Positions 1 through 9,042 of a stretch of 64,000 nucleotides of DNA are shown here, piece by piece. Position 1 is the stretch's first letter; the number at the start of each line of letters is the position of its first letter. Below the pieces are notes generated by a model. That model did not search any database. It was given only the letters and a program-made list of their open reading frames with translations, and was not told the origin of the DNA. Origin of the DNA: Streptomyces bluensis (GTDB taxonomy: Bacteria; Actinomycetota; Actinomycetes; Streptomycetales; Streptomycetaceae). The translations under genes were made by a program, and so were the position numbers. Location: NCBI RefSeq assembly GCF_014650715.1, contig NZ_BMVM01000012.1, forward strand, positions 1 to 64,000, written 5' to 3'.

Positions 1-53
1 CTGAAGGGCCAACCACCCGCCAGCCGCGTCCCCAACCTCACAGGGCAATACAC

Positions 54-140
54 CTAGGGCCTGTTGCGAAAGTCCCGCCTGCCCGGCGACGCCCGGCACG
101 CCCTTCGGGCGGACGACGGGACTTTCGCAACAGGCCCTAG
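54..140. mobile_element. MITE-like palindromic element (short copy)
   Basis: Perfect 24-bp terminal inverted repeats (54-77 and 117-140, outer end CTAGGGCCTGTTGCGAAAG) enclose a 39-bp centre; there is no reading frame for a transposase. The arms and inner flanks match, in inverted orientation, the longer element at 9561-9736, so this copy looks like an internally deleted derivative of it. The CTAG at both outer ends could be part of the repeat or a duplicated target. It lies just beyond the nuoD2 stop codon and may also serve as its transcription terminator. Confidence 0.7.
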
Positions 141-147
141 CGGCGCC

Positions 148-1299
148 CTACTTGTCGACGTCCCCCACCACGAAGAACAGGGACCCCAGGATCGCCACCA
201 TGTCCGCGACCAGCGTCCCCGGCAACAGCTCCACCAGCGCCTGGATGTTGTTGTACGAGGCCGAGCGCAGCTTCAGCCGGTACGGGGTCTTCTCGCCCTT
301 GCTGACGAGGTAGTAGCCGTTGATGCCGAGTGGGTTCTCGGTCCAGGCGTAGGTGTGGCCCTCGGGGGCCTTGAGAACCTTCGGGAGGCGCTGGTTGACC
401 GGGCCGGGCGGCAGCTCGGCGAGCCGGTCCAGGCAGGCGTCCGCGAGGTCCAGCGAGTTGTGCGCCTGCCCGAGGAGGCACTCGAAGCGGGCCAGGCAGT
501 CGCCCTCCTCGCGCGTGACGACCCGGAGCGTGTCCCGCAGTTCCCCGTACGCCAGGTACGGCTCGTCCCGCCGCAGGTCGAAGTCCACCCCTGAGGCGCG
601 GGCGATCGGCCCGCTCACCCCGTACGCGTGCACCGTCTGAGGCGTCAGGACGCCCACGTCGCGCGTACGGCCCCGGAAGATCTCGTTGCCGAGCACCAGG
701 TCGTCGAACACGTCCATGCGCGAACGCACGTCGGCGACCACCTCACGCGCGCGGGAGGTCCAGCCGGCCGGGAGGTCCTCCTTGAGGCCTCCGACGCGGT
801 TGAACATGTAGTGCATGCGGCCGCCGGAGATCTCCTCCATGATGTTCTGGAGCTCCTCGCGCTCCCGGAACGCGTAGAAGACCGGGGTGATGCCACCGAG
901 CTCCAGCGGGTACGAACCGAGGAACATCAGGTGGTTCAGGACCCGGTTCAGTTCCGCGAGCAGGGTGCGCATCCACACCGCGCGCTCCGGCACCTCCATG
1001 CCGAGCATGCGCTCCACGGCGAGGACCACGCCCAGCTCGTTCGAGAACGCGGAGAGCCAGTCATGGCGGTTGGCGAGCATGATGATCTGGCGGTAGTCCC
1101 GCGCCTCGAAGAGCTTCTCCGCGCCTCGGTGCATATAGCCGATCACCGGTTCGGCGTGCGTGATGCGCTCACCGTCGAGCACGAGACGGAGACGCAGCAC
1201 ACCGTGCGTGGACGGGTGCTGCGGTCCGATGTTGAGCACCATGTCGGTGCTCTCGGCGGCGCCGCCGATGCCGACCGTGGTCTCCGTCGTAGGACTCAT
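148..1299 (-). CDS. nuoD2: NADH-quinone oxidoreductase subunit D (second copy, NuoD2)
   Basis: The product is the 49-kDa subunit of the peripheral arm of respiratory complex I, which helps form the quinone site at the membrane interface. At 383 residues it has the family length. Visible signatures are the N-terminal GPQHPSTHGVLRLRL block, the IGYMHRGAEKL segment, NRVLNHLMFLG, and a C-terminal GDVDK end typical of NuoD. The chosen ATG gives the canonical start about 25 residues before GPQHPSTHG. It is a single subunit here with no other nuo gene visible upstream on its strand; the next genes are unrelated PH-domain proteins transcribed divergently. Streptomyces commonly carry a second set of nuo subunits, which is why I call it nuoD2. 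That paralogue label is inference. Confidence 0.9.
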   Translation of the reverse strand: MSPTTETTVGIGGAAESTDMVLNIGPQHPSTHGVLRLRLVLDGERITHAEPVIGYMHRGAEKLFEARDYRQIIMLANRHDWLSAFSNELGVVLAVERMLGMEVPERAVWMRTLLAELNRVLNHLMFLGSYPLELGGITPVFYAFREREELQNIMEEISGGRMHYMFNRVGGLKEDLPAGWTSRAREVVADVRSRMDVFDDLVLGNEIFRGRTRDVGVLTPQTVHAYGVSGPIARASGVDFDLRRDEPYLAYGELRDTLRVVTREEGDCLARFECLLGQAHNSLDLADACLDRLAELPPGPVNQRLPKVLKAPEGHTYAWTENPLGINGYYLVSKGEKTPYRLKLRSASYNNIQALVELLPGTLVADMVAILGSLFFVVGDVDK

Positions 1300-1330
1300 G
1301 GGAACAGTCTCTCGTACGTACGCTGACGGG

Positions 1331-1876
1331 ATGGAGACGGGGACGTTGGACGAGGCAGGACAGGGCGGGGAGCACGAGCCGCGCGGCGGCACCCGGGCGG
1401 TGGCACCGGAGGCCGAGCCGGTGTGGACCGGGCTGCCGCCCGGTCTGCTGCGGATGCGGCGGCTGTTGCTGGTGGTGTGGCTGGGCCCGTTGACCATCGG
1501 CCTTGCCCTGCTGCTGGGCCTGCTCGCCGGGCCGGTCTGGGCGGCCTTCGCGCTGCTGCCGCTGGCCGTGCTGCTGTGGGGCTGGCCCATGCTGGGCCGC
1601 AACTGGCGCTCCTGGCGGTACGCCGAGCGCGCCGACGACCTGCTGATCAGCCGGGGCGTGCTGTGGCGTGAGGAGACCGTCGTGCCGTACGGGCGCATGC
1701 AGCTGGTCGAGGTCACGTCCGGGCCGGTCGAGCGGCACTTCGGGCTGGCGAGCGTGCAGCTCCACACGGCCGCGGCCGCCACGGACGCGCGTATCCCCGG
1801 GCTGGACCCGGCGGAGGCCGAGCGGCTGCGCGACCGGCTGACGGAGCTCGGCCAGGCACGATCGGCGGGGCTGTGA
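1331..1876 (+). CDS. PH domain-containing membrane protein (YdbS-like)
   Basis: A 181-residue protein with an acidic N-terminus, two close membrane segments (about residues 40-85, rich in Leu/Val) and a C-terminal bacterial PH domain (bPH2 type) containing the DLLISRGVLWREETVVPYGR and ARIPGLDPAEA stretches typical of the YdbS family. The ATG is the first one after the divergent nuoD2 start. Its stop overlaps the GTG of the next gene (GTGA), so the two are translated together; YdbS/YdbT pairs are usual in Gram-positives and are linked to the cell envelope or bacteriocin tolerance in Bacillus. The exact role is unknown. Confidence 0.8.
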   Translation: METGTLDEAGQGGEHEPRGGTRAVAPEAEPVWTGLPPGLLRMRRLLLVVWLGPLTIGLALLLGLLAGPVWAAFALLPLAVLLWGWPMLGRNWRSWRYAERADDLLISRGVLWREETVVPYGRMQLVEVTSGPVERHFGLASVQLHTAAAATDARIPGLDPAEAERLRDRLTELGQARSAGL

Positions 1877-3273
1877 GCACGCCCGGCACCGGGCAGGAGG
1901 CGCACGAGGTGCCCGAGGTGCCCGACGAGAACCGGAAGAACCCGGGGAACCTGGGGAACCTTGAGAACCCCGAAAGCCGGCAGAACCCGGTGATCGAGCA
2001 CCGGCTGCACCCCGTGACCCCGCTGCGGCGGGCCTGGGCGCCGGTCGCCGTGATCTTCGGGTGGGCCATGCACGACCCGGACGGGGCGCAGCGGCAGCTC
2101 TCGCGGCTGACCACGACCACGCTGCTGATCGGGCTCGCCGTGATCATCCCGGCCGCCGCCCTGTACGGGTTCCTGACCTGGTGGTTCACCCATTTCGCAG
2201 TGACCGGCGCGGAACTGCGCATCCGTACCGGCCTGGTGTTCCGCCGCACCGCGCACATCCGGCTGGAACGCATCCAGGCCGTGGACGTCACCCAGCCGCT
2301 GCTGGCCCGGGTCGCGGGCGTCGCCAAGCTCAGACTCGACGTCATCGGCACGGACAAGAAGGACGAACTCGCCTATCTGGGCGAGGCCCACGCCCGCGCC
2401 CTGCGGGCCGAACTCCTCGCCCGCGCGGCCGGATTCGAGCCCGAGACCGCGCACGAGGTCGGCGAGGCCCCAGTGCGGCAACTGCTGCACGTCCCGGCGG
2501 GCGTACTCGCGGTGTCGGTCGTCCTCAGCGGCGCCACCTGGGGGACTCTTCTCGCCGCGGTCGTCGTTCCGCCGGTGCTGTGGTTCGCCACGCACAGTGT
2601 GTGGACGGTCGTCGCGACCGCGCTGCCGCTTCTCGGCGCGGCGGGCGCGAGCAGTGTGGGCCGGTTCGTCGGGGAGTACGACTGGACGGTGGGCGAGTCG
2701 CCGGACGGGCTGCGGATCGACCACGGCCTTCTGGACCGCGCGCACGAGACCGTGCCACCCGGCCGGGTACAGACCGTACGGATCGTGGAACCGCTGCTGT
2801 GGCGGAGGCGAGGCTGGGTGCGGGTGGAGCTGGACGTGGCGGGCTCGTCGAACTCGGTCCTGGTGCCGGTCGCTCCGCGCGCCGTGGCCGAGGGCGTGAT
2901 CGAGCGGGTACTGCCGGGGGTGACCGTGCCGCGGTCGCCGGCCCGTCCGCCCCGGCGCGCGGGGTGGTGCGTGCCGTTCTGGTGGCGCGGGTACGGGCTC
3001 GCCGTCACCGACAGCGTCTTCGCGGCCCGGCACGGCGTGCTGCGGCGCAGCCTGGCGCTCGTCCCGCACGCGAAGGTGCAGAGCGTACGGCTGGCGCAGG
3101 GGCCGTGGGAGCGCCACAAGGGCCTGGCGGACGTGCACGTGGACACGGGGGCCAACAAGACGGTGACCGCCCGGCTCCGGGACGCGGACGAGGCGTCCCG
3201 CCTGCTGGCGGCCCAGGCGGACCGGTCCCGTACGGGGCGCAAGGAGGCGCTGCCGGACCGGTGGATGGCGTGA
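1873..3273 (+). CDS. PH domain-containing membrane protein (YdbT-like)
   Basis: A 466-residue partner of the preceding gene, starting at a GTG inside its stop codon. After an extended N-terminus rich in Glu, Pro and Asn there are paired membrane segments (about residues 80-110 and 215-260), each followed by a PH-like domain (ELRIRTGLVFRRTAHIRLER; GLRIDHGLLDRAHETVPPGR), and a third PH-like unit near the C-terminus (FAARHGVLRRSLALVPHAKV). This multi-PH architecture is that of YdbT. The two proteins probably form one membrane complex. No catalytic motif is visible. Confidence 0.8.
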   Translation: MSTPGTGQEAHEVPEVPDENRKNPGNLGNLENPESRQNPVIEHRLHPVTPLRRAWAPVAVIFGWAMHDPDGAQRQLSRLTTTTLLIGLAVIIPAAALYGFLTWWFTHFAVTGAELRIRTGLVFRRTAHIRLERIQAVDVTQPLLARVAGVAKLRLDVIGTDKKDELAYLGEAHARALRAELLARAAGFEPETAHEVGEAPVRQLLHVPAGVLAVSVVLSGATWGTLLAAVVVPPVLWFATHSVWTVVATALPLLGAAGASSVGRFVGEYDWTVGESPDGLRIDHGLLDRAHETVPPGRVQTVRIVEPLLWRRRGWVRVELDVAGSSNSVLVPVAPRAVAEGVIERVLPGVTVPRSPARPPRRAGWCVPFWWRGYGLAVTDSVFAARHGVLRRSLALVPHAKVQSVRLAQGPWERHKGLADVHVDTGANKTVTARLRDADEASRLLAAQADRSRTGRKEALPDRWMA

Positions 3274-3385
3274 TGCGGTCCGTTCCAGACGGGCCACGGG
3301 GATCCAGGTGGTGGGAGGGTGCCGCGAGGGCGGCCTGTACTTGGCTTGATTTCGACGGCCTGAACACATGGAAGGTGTGCGCGTG

Positions 3386-3419
3386 AGGGGCGACCGCACC
3401 GTCCGGTGCGACCGCCCCT
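3386..3419. terminator. Stem-loop terminator between convergent genes
   Basis: Arms AGGGGCGACCGCACC and GGTGCGACCGCCCCT (two mismatches) around a 4-base loop, between the plus-strand PH-domain operon and the minus-strand gene ending at 3459. Position and strength suggest a bidirectional terminator; there is no clear T-run, as is common in Streptomyces. Confidence 0.6.
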
Positions 3420-3458
3420 CCATCGGGCGAAGGCCCTCGACGGGTTTCTGTCAGGGTT

Positions 3459-4811
3459 TCAGGACACCGCGGTCCGCAGCCCCTCCATGTCGATGTGCTC
3501 CGTCTCGTCGTGAGCCGTCAGGTCGATGACCTGGCCGATGCCGCGCGCGTCCTCGTCCACGGGCTTGAACCGGGCCTCGGACTCGGCCTTGTGCAGCGCG
3601 AGCGCCTCCTGGCCGACCACGTCCGCGAGGTCCTCGTTCTGTACGTCCTCGATGGCCTCCCCGTCCTTCTGCGTACCGAAGAAGTCGAAGCGGCCCTCGG
3701 CCGCCGGGCGCCGGCGAGGGGCCGCCGGTACGACGGCCACGGCGGTCGGGACCGTGAAGTGACCGGAGGGCTGGGCGGGCAGCGCGGGATCGGCGGCCGA
3801 GGCAGCGGGCTCGGCGGCCGCCGCCTCAGTGACGTCGGAGTCGACGGCTTCGGAGTCGACGGCCTCGGACTCGACGGCTTCGGACTCGACGGCCTCGGGC
3901 TCAGCGGCCGCAGGCTCGGTGACCAGGAGTTCGTGGCCCCTGGCCTCGGCAGTCTCAGGCTGTGTCGCCGGGTGGTCGTCCTCCTCGGCGGCGTCGGCGG
4001 CCGGAGCCGATTCCGCCGCCGCGGAGCCTGCCTGGGGCGAACCGCCGTCAGGAGAGCCACCGTTCCCCGCGGCGGCATTGCCGGAGCCACCCTTGTCGGA
4101 GCCACCCCTGTCGGAGCCGCTCTTCGGGGAACCGCTCTGGACCATCCGCTCCAGCGCCGAGTTGGCGCGCAGGAAGAGCGCGGAACCGGCCGGGGAGAAG
4201 ACCCCGGAAGCCGACGACTCCGACGACTCCGACAGCTCCGACGGCTTCCTCTTCGCGGCCTGCTCGTCGACGGCGCCCGCGGCAGCACCGCCGCTGCCCT
4301 CGCCCGCCTCGACCGCACCCTCGTCCGCCGCCGTCAGCTCCTTCGCCGGGGCCGATGACGCCTCTATGGCGAGCCTGCGACGGCCCTCCAGGGCGGTGGC
4401 CCGCTCCGTCTCCGCGGTGGCGTACCGCCGCAGCAGCGCCGCGTGCTCGTTGCGCAGGCCGGCCAGCTCCGACCGCTTGGCGCGAAGCTTGTGCTCCAGC
4501 TTCTGGCGCAGCTCGCGCGACTCCTCAAGGTCGGCCTCCAGCTCGGCGACCTGCTCCTCGTGCCGCCACTCGTCGCCCGCCCGCGCGCGCGTGAGGTCCG
4601 CGACGCGTTTGCCCGCCTCCACGTCCCAGCGGCGCATGACGGCCGCGCCCACGGCGGCGGTCGCCGCGGCGAACGCGGCCGACACCCGTAGCACGGCCGC
4701 GTCCGTGAACACCCAGGGCCCGAGGGCGCAGACGAGCGAGACGCCTGCGATCGCCGACGGAGGCAGCAGCCTGTGCAGGGGCGGTGAATGGCGGTGACGT
4801 CCACGTGGCAT
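3459..4811 (-). CDS. Membrane-anchored coiled-coil protein of unknown function
   Basis: A 450-residue protein not recognised as any named family. A basic N-terminus (MPRGRHRHS) leads into two hydrophobic segments (about residues 18-60). An amphipathic Glu/Arg-rich coiled coil follows (about 70-135, e.g. EEQVAELEADLEESRELRQK). A long low-complexity Ser/Gly/Glu/Ala region then includes a pentapeptide tandem of the type EAVES/EAVDS encoded by a 15-bp DNA repeat at 3835-3909. The C-terminal 80 residues look more ordered (GRFDFFGTQKDGEAIEDVQ) and may be the conserved functional part. The first ATG before the hydrophobic segment was chosen; upstream frame extension has no coding character. Confidence 0.6.
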   Translation of the reverse strand: MPRGRHRHSPPLHRLLPPSAIAGVSLVCALGPWVFTDAAVLRVSAAFAAATAAVGAAVMRRWDVEAGKRVADLTRARAGDEWRHEEQVAELEADLEESRELRQKLEHKLRAKRSELAGLRNEHAALLRRYATAETERATALEGRRRLAIEASSAPAKELTAADEGAVEAGEGSGGAAAGAVDEQAAKRKPSELSESSESSASGVFSPAGSALFLRANSALERMVQSGSPKSGSDRGGSDKGGSGNAAAGNGGSPDGGSPQAGSAAAESAPAADAAEEDDHPATQPETAEARGHELLVTEPAAAEPEAVESEAVESEAVDSEAVDSDVTEAAAAEPAASAADPALPAQPSGHFTVPTAVAVVPAAPRRRPAAEGRFDFFGTQKDGEAIEDVQNEDLADVVGQEALALHKAESEARFKPVDEDARGIGQVIDLTAHDETEHIDMEGLRTAVS

Positions 4812-4900
4812 GGCCAGAAACTTACCGCGCGTAGGGGAGCCATGGTGCCCCCGGAGGTAAAAAGACAGCCACCCGTGGCTCGTTCCGGAACTCCCTCGGC

Positions 4901-6025
4901 TCACCGGTCGCTGAGCCGCCCGCTGAGCCACTGCAACGTCGCCGGGATCTCCCGCCGCCATGTGTTGAAGTTGTGCCCGCCGCTGTCGAGGATGATCGAC
5001 GCGATCCGCGTCGGCCGCTTCGACTTCACGAGGTTGATGAAGTCGAGGGTGGCCTTGTAGGTGGCCTCGCCGTGTCTGCTGGTGCTGACGAGCAGTGAGG
5101 TGTCGGGGGCGGGCCGGTGTTTCAGGTACCACATCAGGTCGGCCTCGTTCCGCAACCGCTTGTTCCCCTGGAAGAGGTCGCCCGTCGTCGGGTCGAGCGG
5201 GGCCTGGTAGGACGGCGACAGGCCCGCGCCGGCGGCGTACACGTTCGGGTGGTGGACGGCGAGTTTCAGCGCGCAGTACCCGCCGGTGGAGTCGCCGACG
5301 ACGCCCCAGCTGCCGGGTTTCCGGGCCACCCGGTAGTGACGTCCCACGGCCTCCGGAAGGTCCTTGGCGAAGAACGACTCGGTCTGCGGGCCGCCCGGTA
5401 CGTCCACGCACTCGGTGTCACGTGGCGGCGCCACGGTCGGCCGCATCATCACCAGGATCATCGGCTGGGTCTCGCCCTTCTTGGCCAGCCGGTGGGCCGT
5501 CTGCGGATACTGCAGGCCGTCGATGAGCGCCTCGGCGGTGCCCGGGTAGCCGGTGAGGACGACGACCGTGGGGAAGGTGCGTGTGCGGTACTGCGGCTGG
5601 AAGTACTCCGGGGGCAGATACACGTACGCCGGGGACGCGATCTGTGTCGTACGGCCCATGATCCCGACCTTCTGGATCTGGCCGGCGATCCGGGGACGGC
5701 CGCTCCCCGGGACGTCCACCTGCTGGGTGTCGAGCACTTGGAGGGGCCCGCCCAGGCCGGCGCCGCCGTGGTCGACGACCACACCCTGTCCGTTCTCCTG
5801 GCCGAGCAGGTCCGCCCAACTGGAGTAGAACCCGAACGTCTGGTTCACGGCGAACCCGACGGAGGCGAAGACCGCCACCTGGGTGGCCAGCAGAATCGCG
5901 ACGCGCCCGCTGACGGCACGCCAGCCGCGGCGCGCCAGCCGCGGCCACCACAACACCGTGCCGACGAACAGCAGCACGGCGGACAGCACCGCCAAAGCCA
6001 GCACCTTGTCGCTCGTCAGACCCAT
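4901..6025 (-). CDS. Alpha/beta-hydrolase of the esterase D / mycolyltransferase-like superfamily
   Basis: About 374 residues with two or so N-terminal membrane segments (ALAVLSAVLLFVGTVLWW and VAILLATQVAVFASVGFAV) followed by an extracytoplasmic hydrolase domain. The nucleophile elbow is GDSTGG and the catalytic His is probably in SGGHNFNTW near the C-terminus, the arrangement of putative esterases related to EsteraseD and antigen 85. YLPPEYFQP and VVLTGYPGT mark the start of the fold. Substrate is unknown. Starts at 6025, 6034 (ATG) and 6067 (GTG) are all possible; 6025 has an AGGA about 8 nt upstream. It is transcribed with no close partner. Confidence 0.75.
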   Translation of the reverse strand: MGLTSDKVLALAVLSAVLLFVGTVLWWPRLARRGWRAVSGRVAILLATQVAVFASVGFAVNQTFGFYSSWADLLGQENGQGVVVDHGGAGLGGPLQVLDTQQVDVPGSGRPRIAGQIQKVGIMGRTTQIASPAYVYLPPEYFQPQYRTRTFPTVVVLTGYPGTAEALIDGLQYPQTAHRLAKKGETQPMILVMMRPTVAPPRDTECVDVPGGPQTESFFAKDLPEAVGRHYRVARKPGSWGVVGDSTGGYCALKLAVHHPNVYAAGAGLSPSYQAPLDPTTGDLFQGNKRLRNEADLMWYLKHRPAPDTSLLVSTSRHGEATYKATLDFINLVKSKRPTRIASIILDSGGHNFNTWRREIPATLQWLSGRLSDR

Positions 6026-6216
6026 GGGATTCATCCTGCCCGCGCTTTCCTGTGGGGGGTCGGCCACAGCGTCCGTACGGCGGATCGCGTACGGGGCCGG
6101 ACCTGCCCGCCTCCGCTCCCTTCATGGCTCAATGCCGCGGTCTTTCCCCGGCCTTTGCGCCGTTTTACTGAAGGGGGGTGAACCTCTCCTGTCGAGACAT
6201 CGTCCTAGAGGGCGTA

Positions 6217-8130
6217 ATGTCGCCGGATGCCGGAATAGCACCGGATTCAAGGCCTTCTTCAAGAACTCTGGATCAAGAACTTCGGGATGCGATGTCTGTC
6301 AGGATAGAGGCGGAAATGTCGGGCGAGGTTCCCCGTCAATCAACCCGGTTGCGGCGTGTGCTGAACGGGCCGTGCCCCGAGGCCGTCCCCGCCCTGGTGG
6401 CCAGAGCCTGCACGCTCGTGGGACTCCTGGACATCGCGGCGGGCGTGTTCCCGCGCTTCCGGCGCAGCCGCATGCACGCGCTCGCCGAGGTGCTGCCCGG
6501 AGCGCTCGGCCCGTTCGCGGCCGCCCTGTCGCTCAGCGCGGGCGTCCTGCTGCTGCTCCTCGCGCACGGGCTGCGCCGCCGCAAACGCCGGGCGTGGCGG
6601 GCCGCCGTGGTGCTCCTGCCGGCGGGCGCGATCGCCCAGTTCACCTATCGCCACTCACTCGTCGGCGTCCTCATCTCGCTGCTCCTGCTCGCACCGCTGG
6701 TGCGCCACCGCGACGAGTTCTCGGCCCTGCCCGACCCGCGCAGCCGCTGGTACGCGCTCGGCAACTTCGTCCTGATGGGTGCCGGTTCCCTCCTGCTGGG
6801 CCTGGTCATCGTCAGCGTCCACACCCGGCACATCGTGGGCGACCCGAGCCTGTCCGACCGTCTGGAGCACGTGCTGTACGGCCTGTTCGGCTTCGAGGGG
6901 CCGGTCGACTACACGGGCACCACCTCGTGGACGGTGGGGTTCTCCCTCGGCGCGCTCGGCCTGTTGACAGCCATCACCACCATCTACCTGGCCCTCCGCC
7001 CCGAGCACCCGGCGGCACGCCTGACAGAGGACGACGAGGCACGGCTGCGCGCCCTGCTGGACAAACACGGGGGCCGTGACTCACTCGGCCACTTCGCGCT
7101 CCGCCGCGACAAGGCGGTCGTCTTCTCCCCCAGCGGCAAGGCGGCGGTGACCTACCGGGTCGTGCACGGCGTGATGCTCGCCAGCGGTGACCCGATCGGC
7201 GACGTGGAGGCCTGGCCCGGCGCGATCGAGCGCTTCATGGACGAGGCGAGGACGCACTCCTGGACACCCGCCGTCATGGGCTGCTCCGAGACGGGCGCCG
7301 AGGTGTGGACCCGCGAGACCGGACTCGACGCCCTCGAACTGGGCGACGAAGCGGTGGTGGACGTCGCGGATTTCTCCCTCGCCGGACGCGCGATGCGCAA
7401 CGTACGCCAGATGGTGAAGCGCATCGAGCGTGCCGGCTACGAGACCCGGGTACGGCGCGTCCATGACCTCGGCGAGGGCGAACTGGAGCGGGTACGCCGC
7501 GCCGCTGACTCCTGGCGCGGCACCGACACCGAACGCGGCTTCTCCATGGCCCTGGGCCGCATCGGGGACGCGGCCGATGGCGACTGCCTGATCGCCACCG
7601 CGCACAAGGCCGAGGGGGAACCCGGCCCGTACGGCGACCTCAAGGCCGTGCTCCACTTCGTCCCCTGGGGCCCTGACGGGGCGTCACTGGACCTGATGCG
7701 CCGCGACCGCTCGGCCGACCCCGGCATGAACGAGCTGCTGATCGTCGCGGCCCTTCAGGCGGCCCCCCGCTACGGCATCCAGCGCGTCTCCCTGAACTTC
7801 GCGATGTTCCGCTCGGCTCTGGCCCGCGGCGAGAAGATCGGCGCCGGGCCGGTGCTGCGCGCCTGGCGCGGCCTGCTGGTCTTTCTCTCCCGCTGGTTCC
7901 AGATCGAGTCGCTGTACAAGTTCAACGCCAAGTTCCGCCCGCGCTGGGAGCCCCGGTTCGTCGTCTACGCCGCTTCGCGCGATCTGCCCCGTATCGGTCT
8001 CGCGGCCCTGCAGGCCGAGGGCTTCGTCAACCTGGCCCTGCCCCTGCCCCGGTTCCTGCGCCGCAGGTCGACCACCGCACGTCCCTGTGCCCACCACGTG
8101 GCGGAGCACCAGGGGATACGGGCAGCCTGA
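6217..8130 (+). CDS. Phosphatidylglycerol lysyltransferase-like membrane protein (DUF2156, MprF/LysX N-terminal type)
   Basis: About 637 residues: an N-terminal set of membrane helices (about residues 45-270, several Leu-rich spans) followed by a cytosolic double-GNAT-like DUF2156 domain (about 300-600; AVMGCSETGAEVW, DLMRRDRSADPGMNELLI, SLNFAMFRSA, FNAKFRPRWEPRFVVY). This is the architecture of MprF and of the N-terminal half of mycobacterial LysX, which transfer an aminoacyl group from tRNA to phosphatidylglycerol and lower the envelope's negative charge. No lysyl-tRNA synthetase domain is fused here. ATG at 6217 is used; a GTG at 6178 and an ATG at 6292 are alternatives. It lies just upstream of folP, on the same strand. 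Confidence 0.8.
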   Translation: MSPDAGIAPDSRPSSRTLDQELRDAMSVRIEAEMSGEVPRQSTRLRRVLNGPCPEAVPALVARACTLVGLLDIAAGVFPRFRRSRMHALAEVLPGALGPFAAALSLSAGVLLLLLAHGLRRRKRRAWRAAVVLLPAGAIAQFTYRHSLVGVLISLLLLAPLVRHRDEFSALPDPRSRWYALGNFVLMGAGSLLLGLVIVSVHTRHIVGDPSLSDRLEHVLYGLFGFEGPVDYTGTTSWTVGFSLGALGLLTAITTIYLALRPEHPAARLTEDDEARLRALLDKHGGRDSLGHFALRRDKAVVFSPSGKAAVTYRVVHGVMLASGDPIGDVEAWPGAIERFMDEARTHSWTPAVMGCSETGAEVWTRETGLDALELGDEAVVDVADFSLAGRAMRNVRQMVKRIERAGYETRVRRVHDLGEGELERVRRAADSWRGTDTERGFSMALGRIGDAADGDCLIATAHKAEGEPGPYGDLKAVLHFVPWGPDGASLDLMRRDRSADPGMNELLIVAALQAAPRYGIQRVSLNFAMFRSALARGEKIGAGPVLRAWRGLLVFLSRWFQIESLYKFNAKFRPRWEPRFVVYAASRDLPRIGLAALQAEGFVNLALPLPRFLRRRSTTARPCAHHVAEHQGIRAA

Positions 8131-8175
8131 CCAGCCCACGCATGCGACCCCCCGAAAGAGCCCTAACCTGGACGC

Positions 8176-9042
8176 ATGAGCAAGCAGAACCAGCGCAGCG
8201 ACGTGGCGGGACTGCCCGTATGGGACCGGTGTGCGGTCATGGGCGTCGTGAACGTCACCCCGGACTCGTTCTCCGACGGCGGCCGCTGGTTCGACACCAC
8301 CGCCGCGGTGAAGCACGGTCTTCACCTCGTCGACGAGGGCGCCGACCTCGTCGACGTCGGCGGCGAGTCCACCCGCCCGGGTGCCACCCGAGTCGACGAG
8401 GCGGAGGAGCTCAGGCGCGTCATCCCGGTCGTGCGGGGCCTGGCGTCCGAAGGCGTCGTCGTCTCCGTCGACACGATGCGCTCCTCCGTCGCCGAGCAGT
8501 CCCTCGCGGCGGGCGCCGCACTTGTCAACGACGTCAGCGGCGGCCTCGCCGACCCCGCGATGATCCCGGTCGTCGCCGACGCGGGCGCCCCCTTCGTGGT
8601 CATGCACTGGCGCGGCTTCCTGGAGGGCGGCAACGTCACGGGCGTGTACGAGGACGTGGTCCGTGAAGTCGTCGACGAGCTGCACGCGCGCGTGGAGGCC
8701 GTTCTGGACGGTGGTGTCGCCCCCGACCGGATCGTTGTCGACCCCGGTCTCGGGTTCTCCAAGGACGCCGAGCACGACCTCGCGCTCCTCGCCGGACTCG
8801 ACCGTCTGCTCCGTCTCGGCCACCCCCTGCTGGTCGCCGCCTCCCGCAAGAGGTTTCTCGGCCGCGTTCTCGCCGGCCCCGAGGGCGCCCCGCCGCCGGC
8901 CCGGGAGCGCGACGCCGCCACCGCCGCCGTCTCCGCCCTGGCCGCGCACCAGGGCGCCTGGGCCGTCCGCGTCCACGAGGTGCGGGCCACCGCCGACGCC
9001 GTCCGCGTGGCCAGGGCCGTAGAAGGAGCCCGGGAGCTGTGA
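8176..9042 (+). CDS. folP: Dihydropteroate synthase
   Basis: Condenses p-aminobenzoate with dihydropterin pyrophosphate in folate synthesis; the target of sulfonamides. The 288-residue protein has all family signatures: GVVNVTPDSFSDGG near residue 24, VDVGGESTRPGA near 58, the VDT(M)RS strand-3 motif, NDVSGG, DPGLGFSK and the phosphate-binding SRKRFLG near 233. The ATG is preceded by a short intergenic gap. Its TGA overlaps the GTG of the SnoaL-like gene that follows, and folB and folK come next, so this is a folate operon interrupted only by that gene and a miniature repeat element. Confidence 0.96.
   Translation: MSKQNQRSDVAGLPVWDRCAVMGVVNVTPDSFSDGGRWFDTTAAVKHGLHLVDEGADLVDVGGESTRPGATRVDEAEELRRVIPVVRGLASEGVVVSVDTMRSSVAEQSLAAGAALVNDVSGGLADPAMIPVVADAGAPFVVMHWRGFLEGGNVTGVYEDVVREVVDELHARVEAVLDGGVAPDRIVVDPGLGFSKDAEHDLALLAGLDRLLRLGHPLLVAASRKRFLGRVLAGPEGAPPPARERDAATAAVSALAAHQGAWAVRVHEVRATADAVRVARAVEGAREL

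Noticed and set aside
148..3423. A 1091-codon minus-strand frame running from beyond the PH-domain genes into nuoD2
   Set aside because: Only the first 1152 bp of it (148-1299) encode NuoD. The rest is antisense to the PH-domain operon, which has good family matches on the plus strand.
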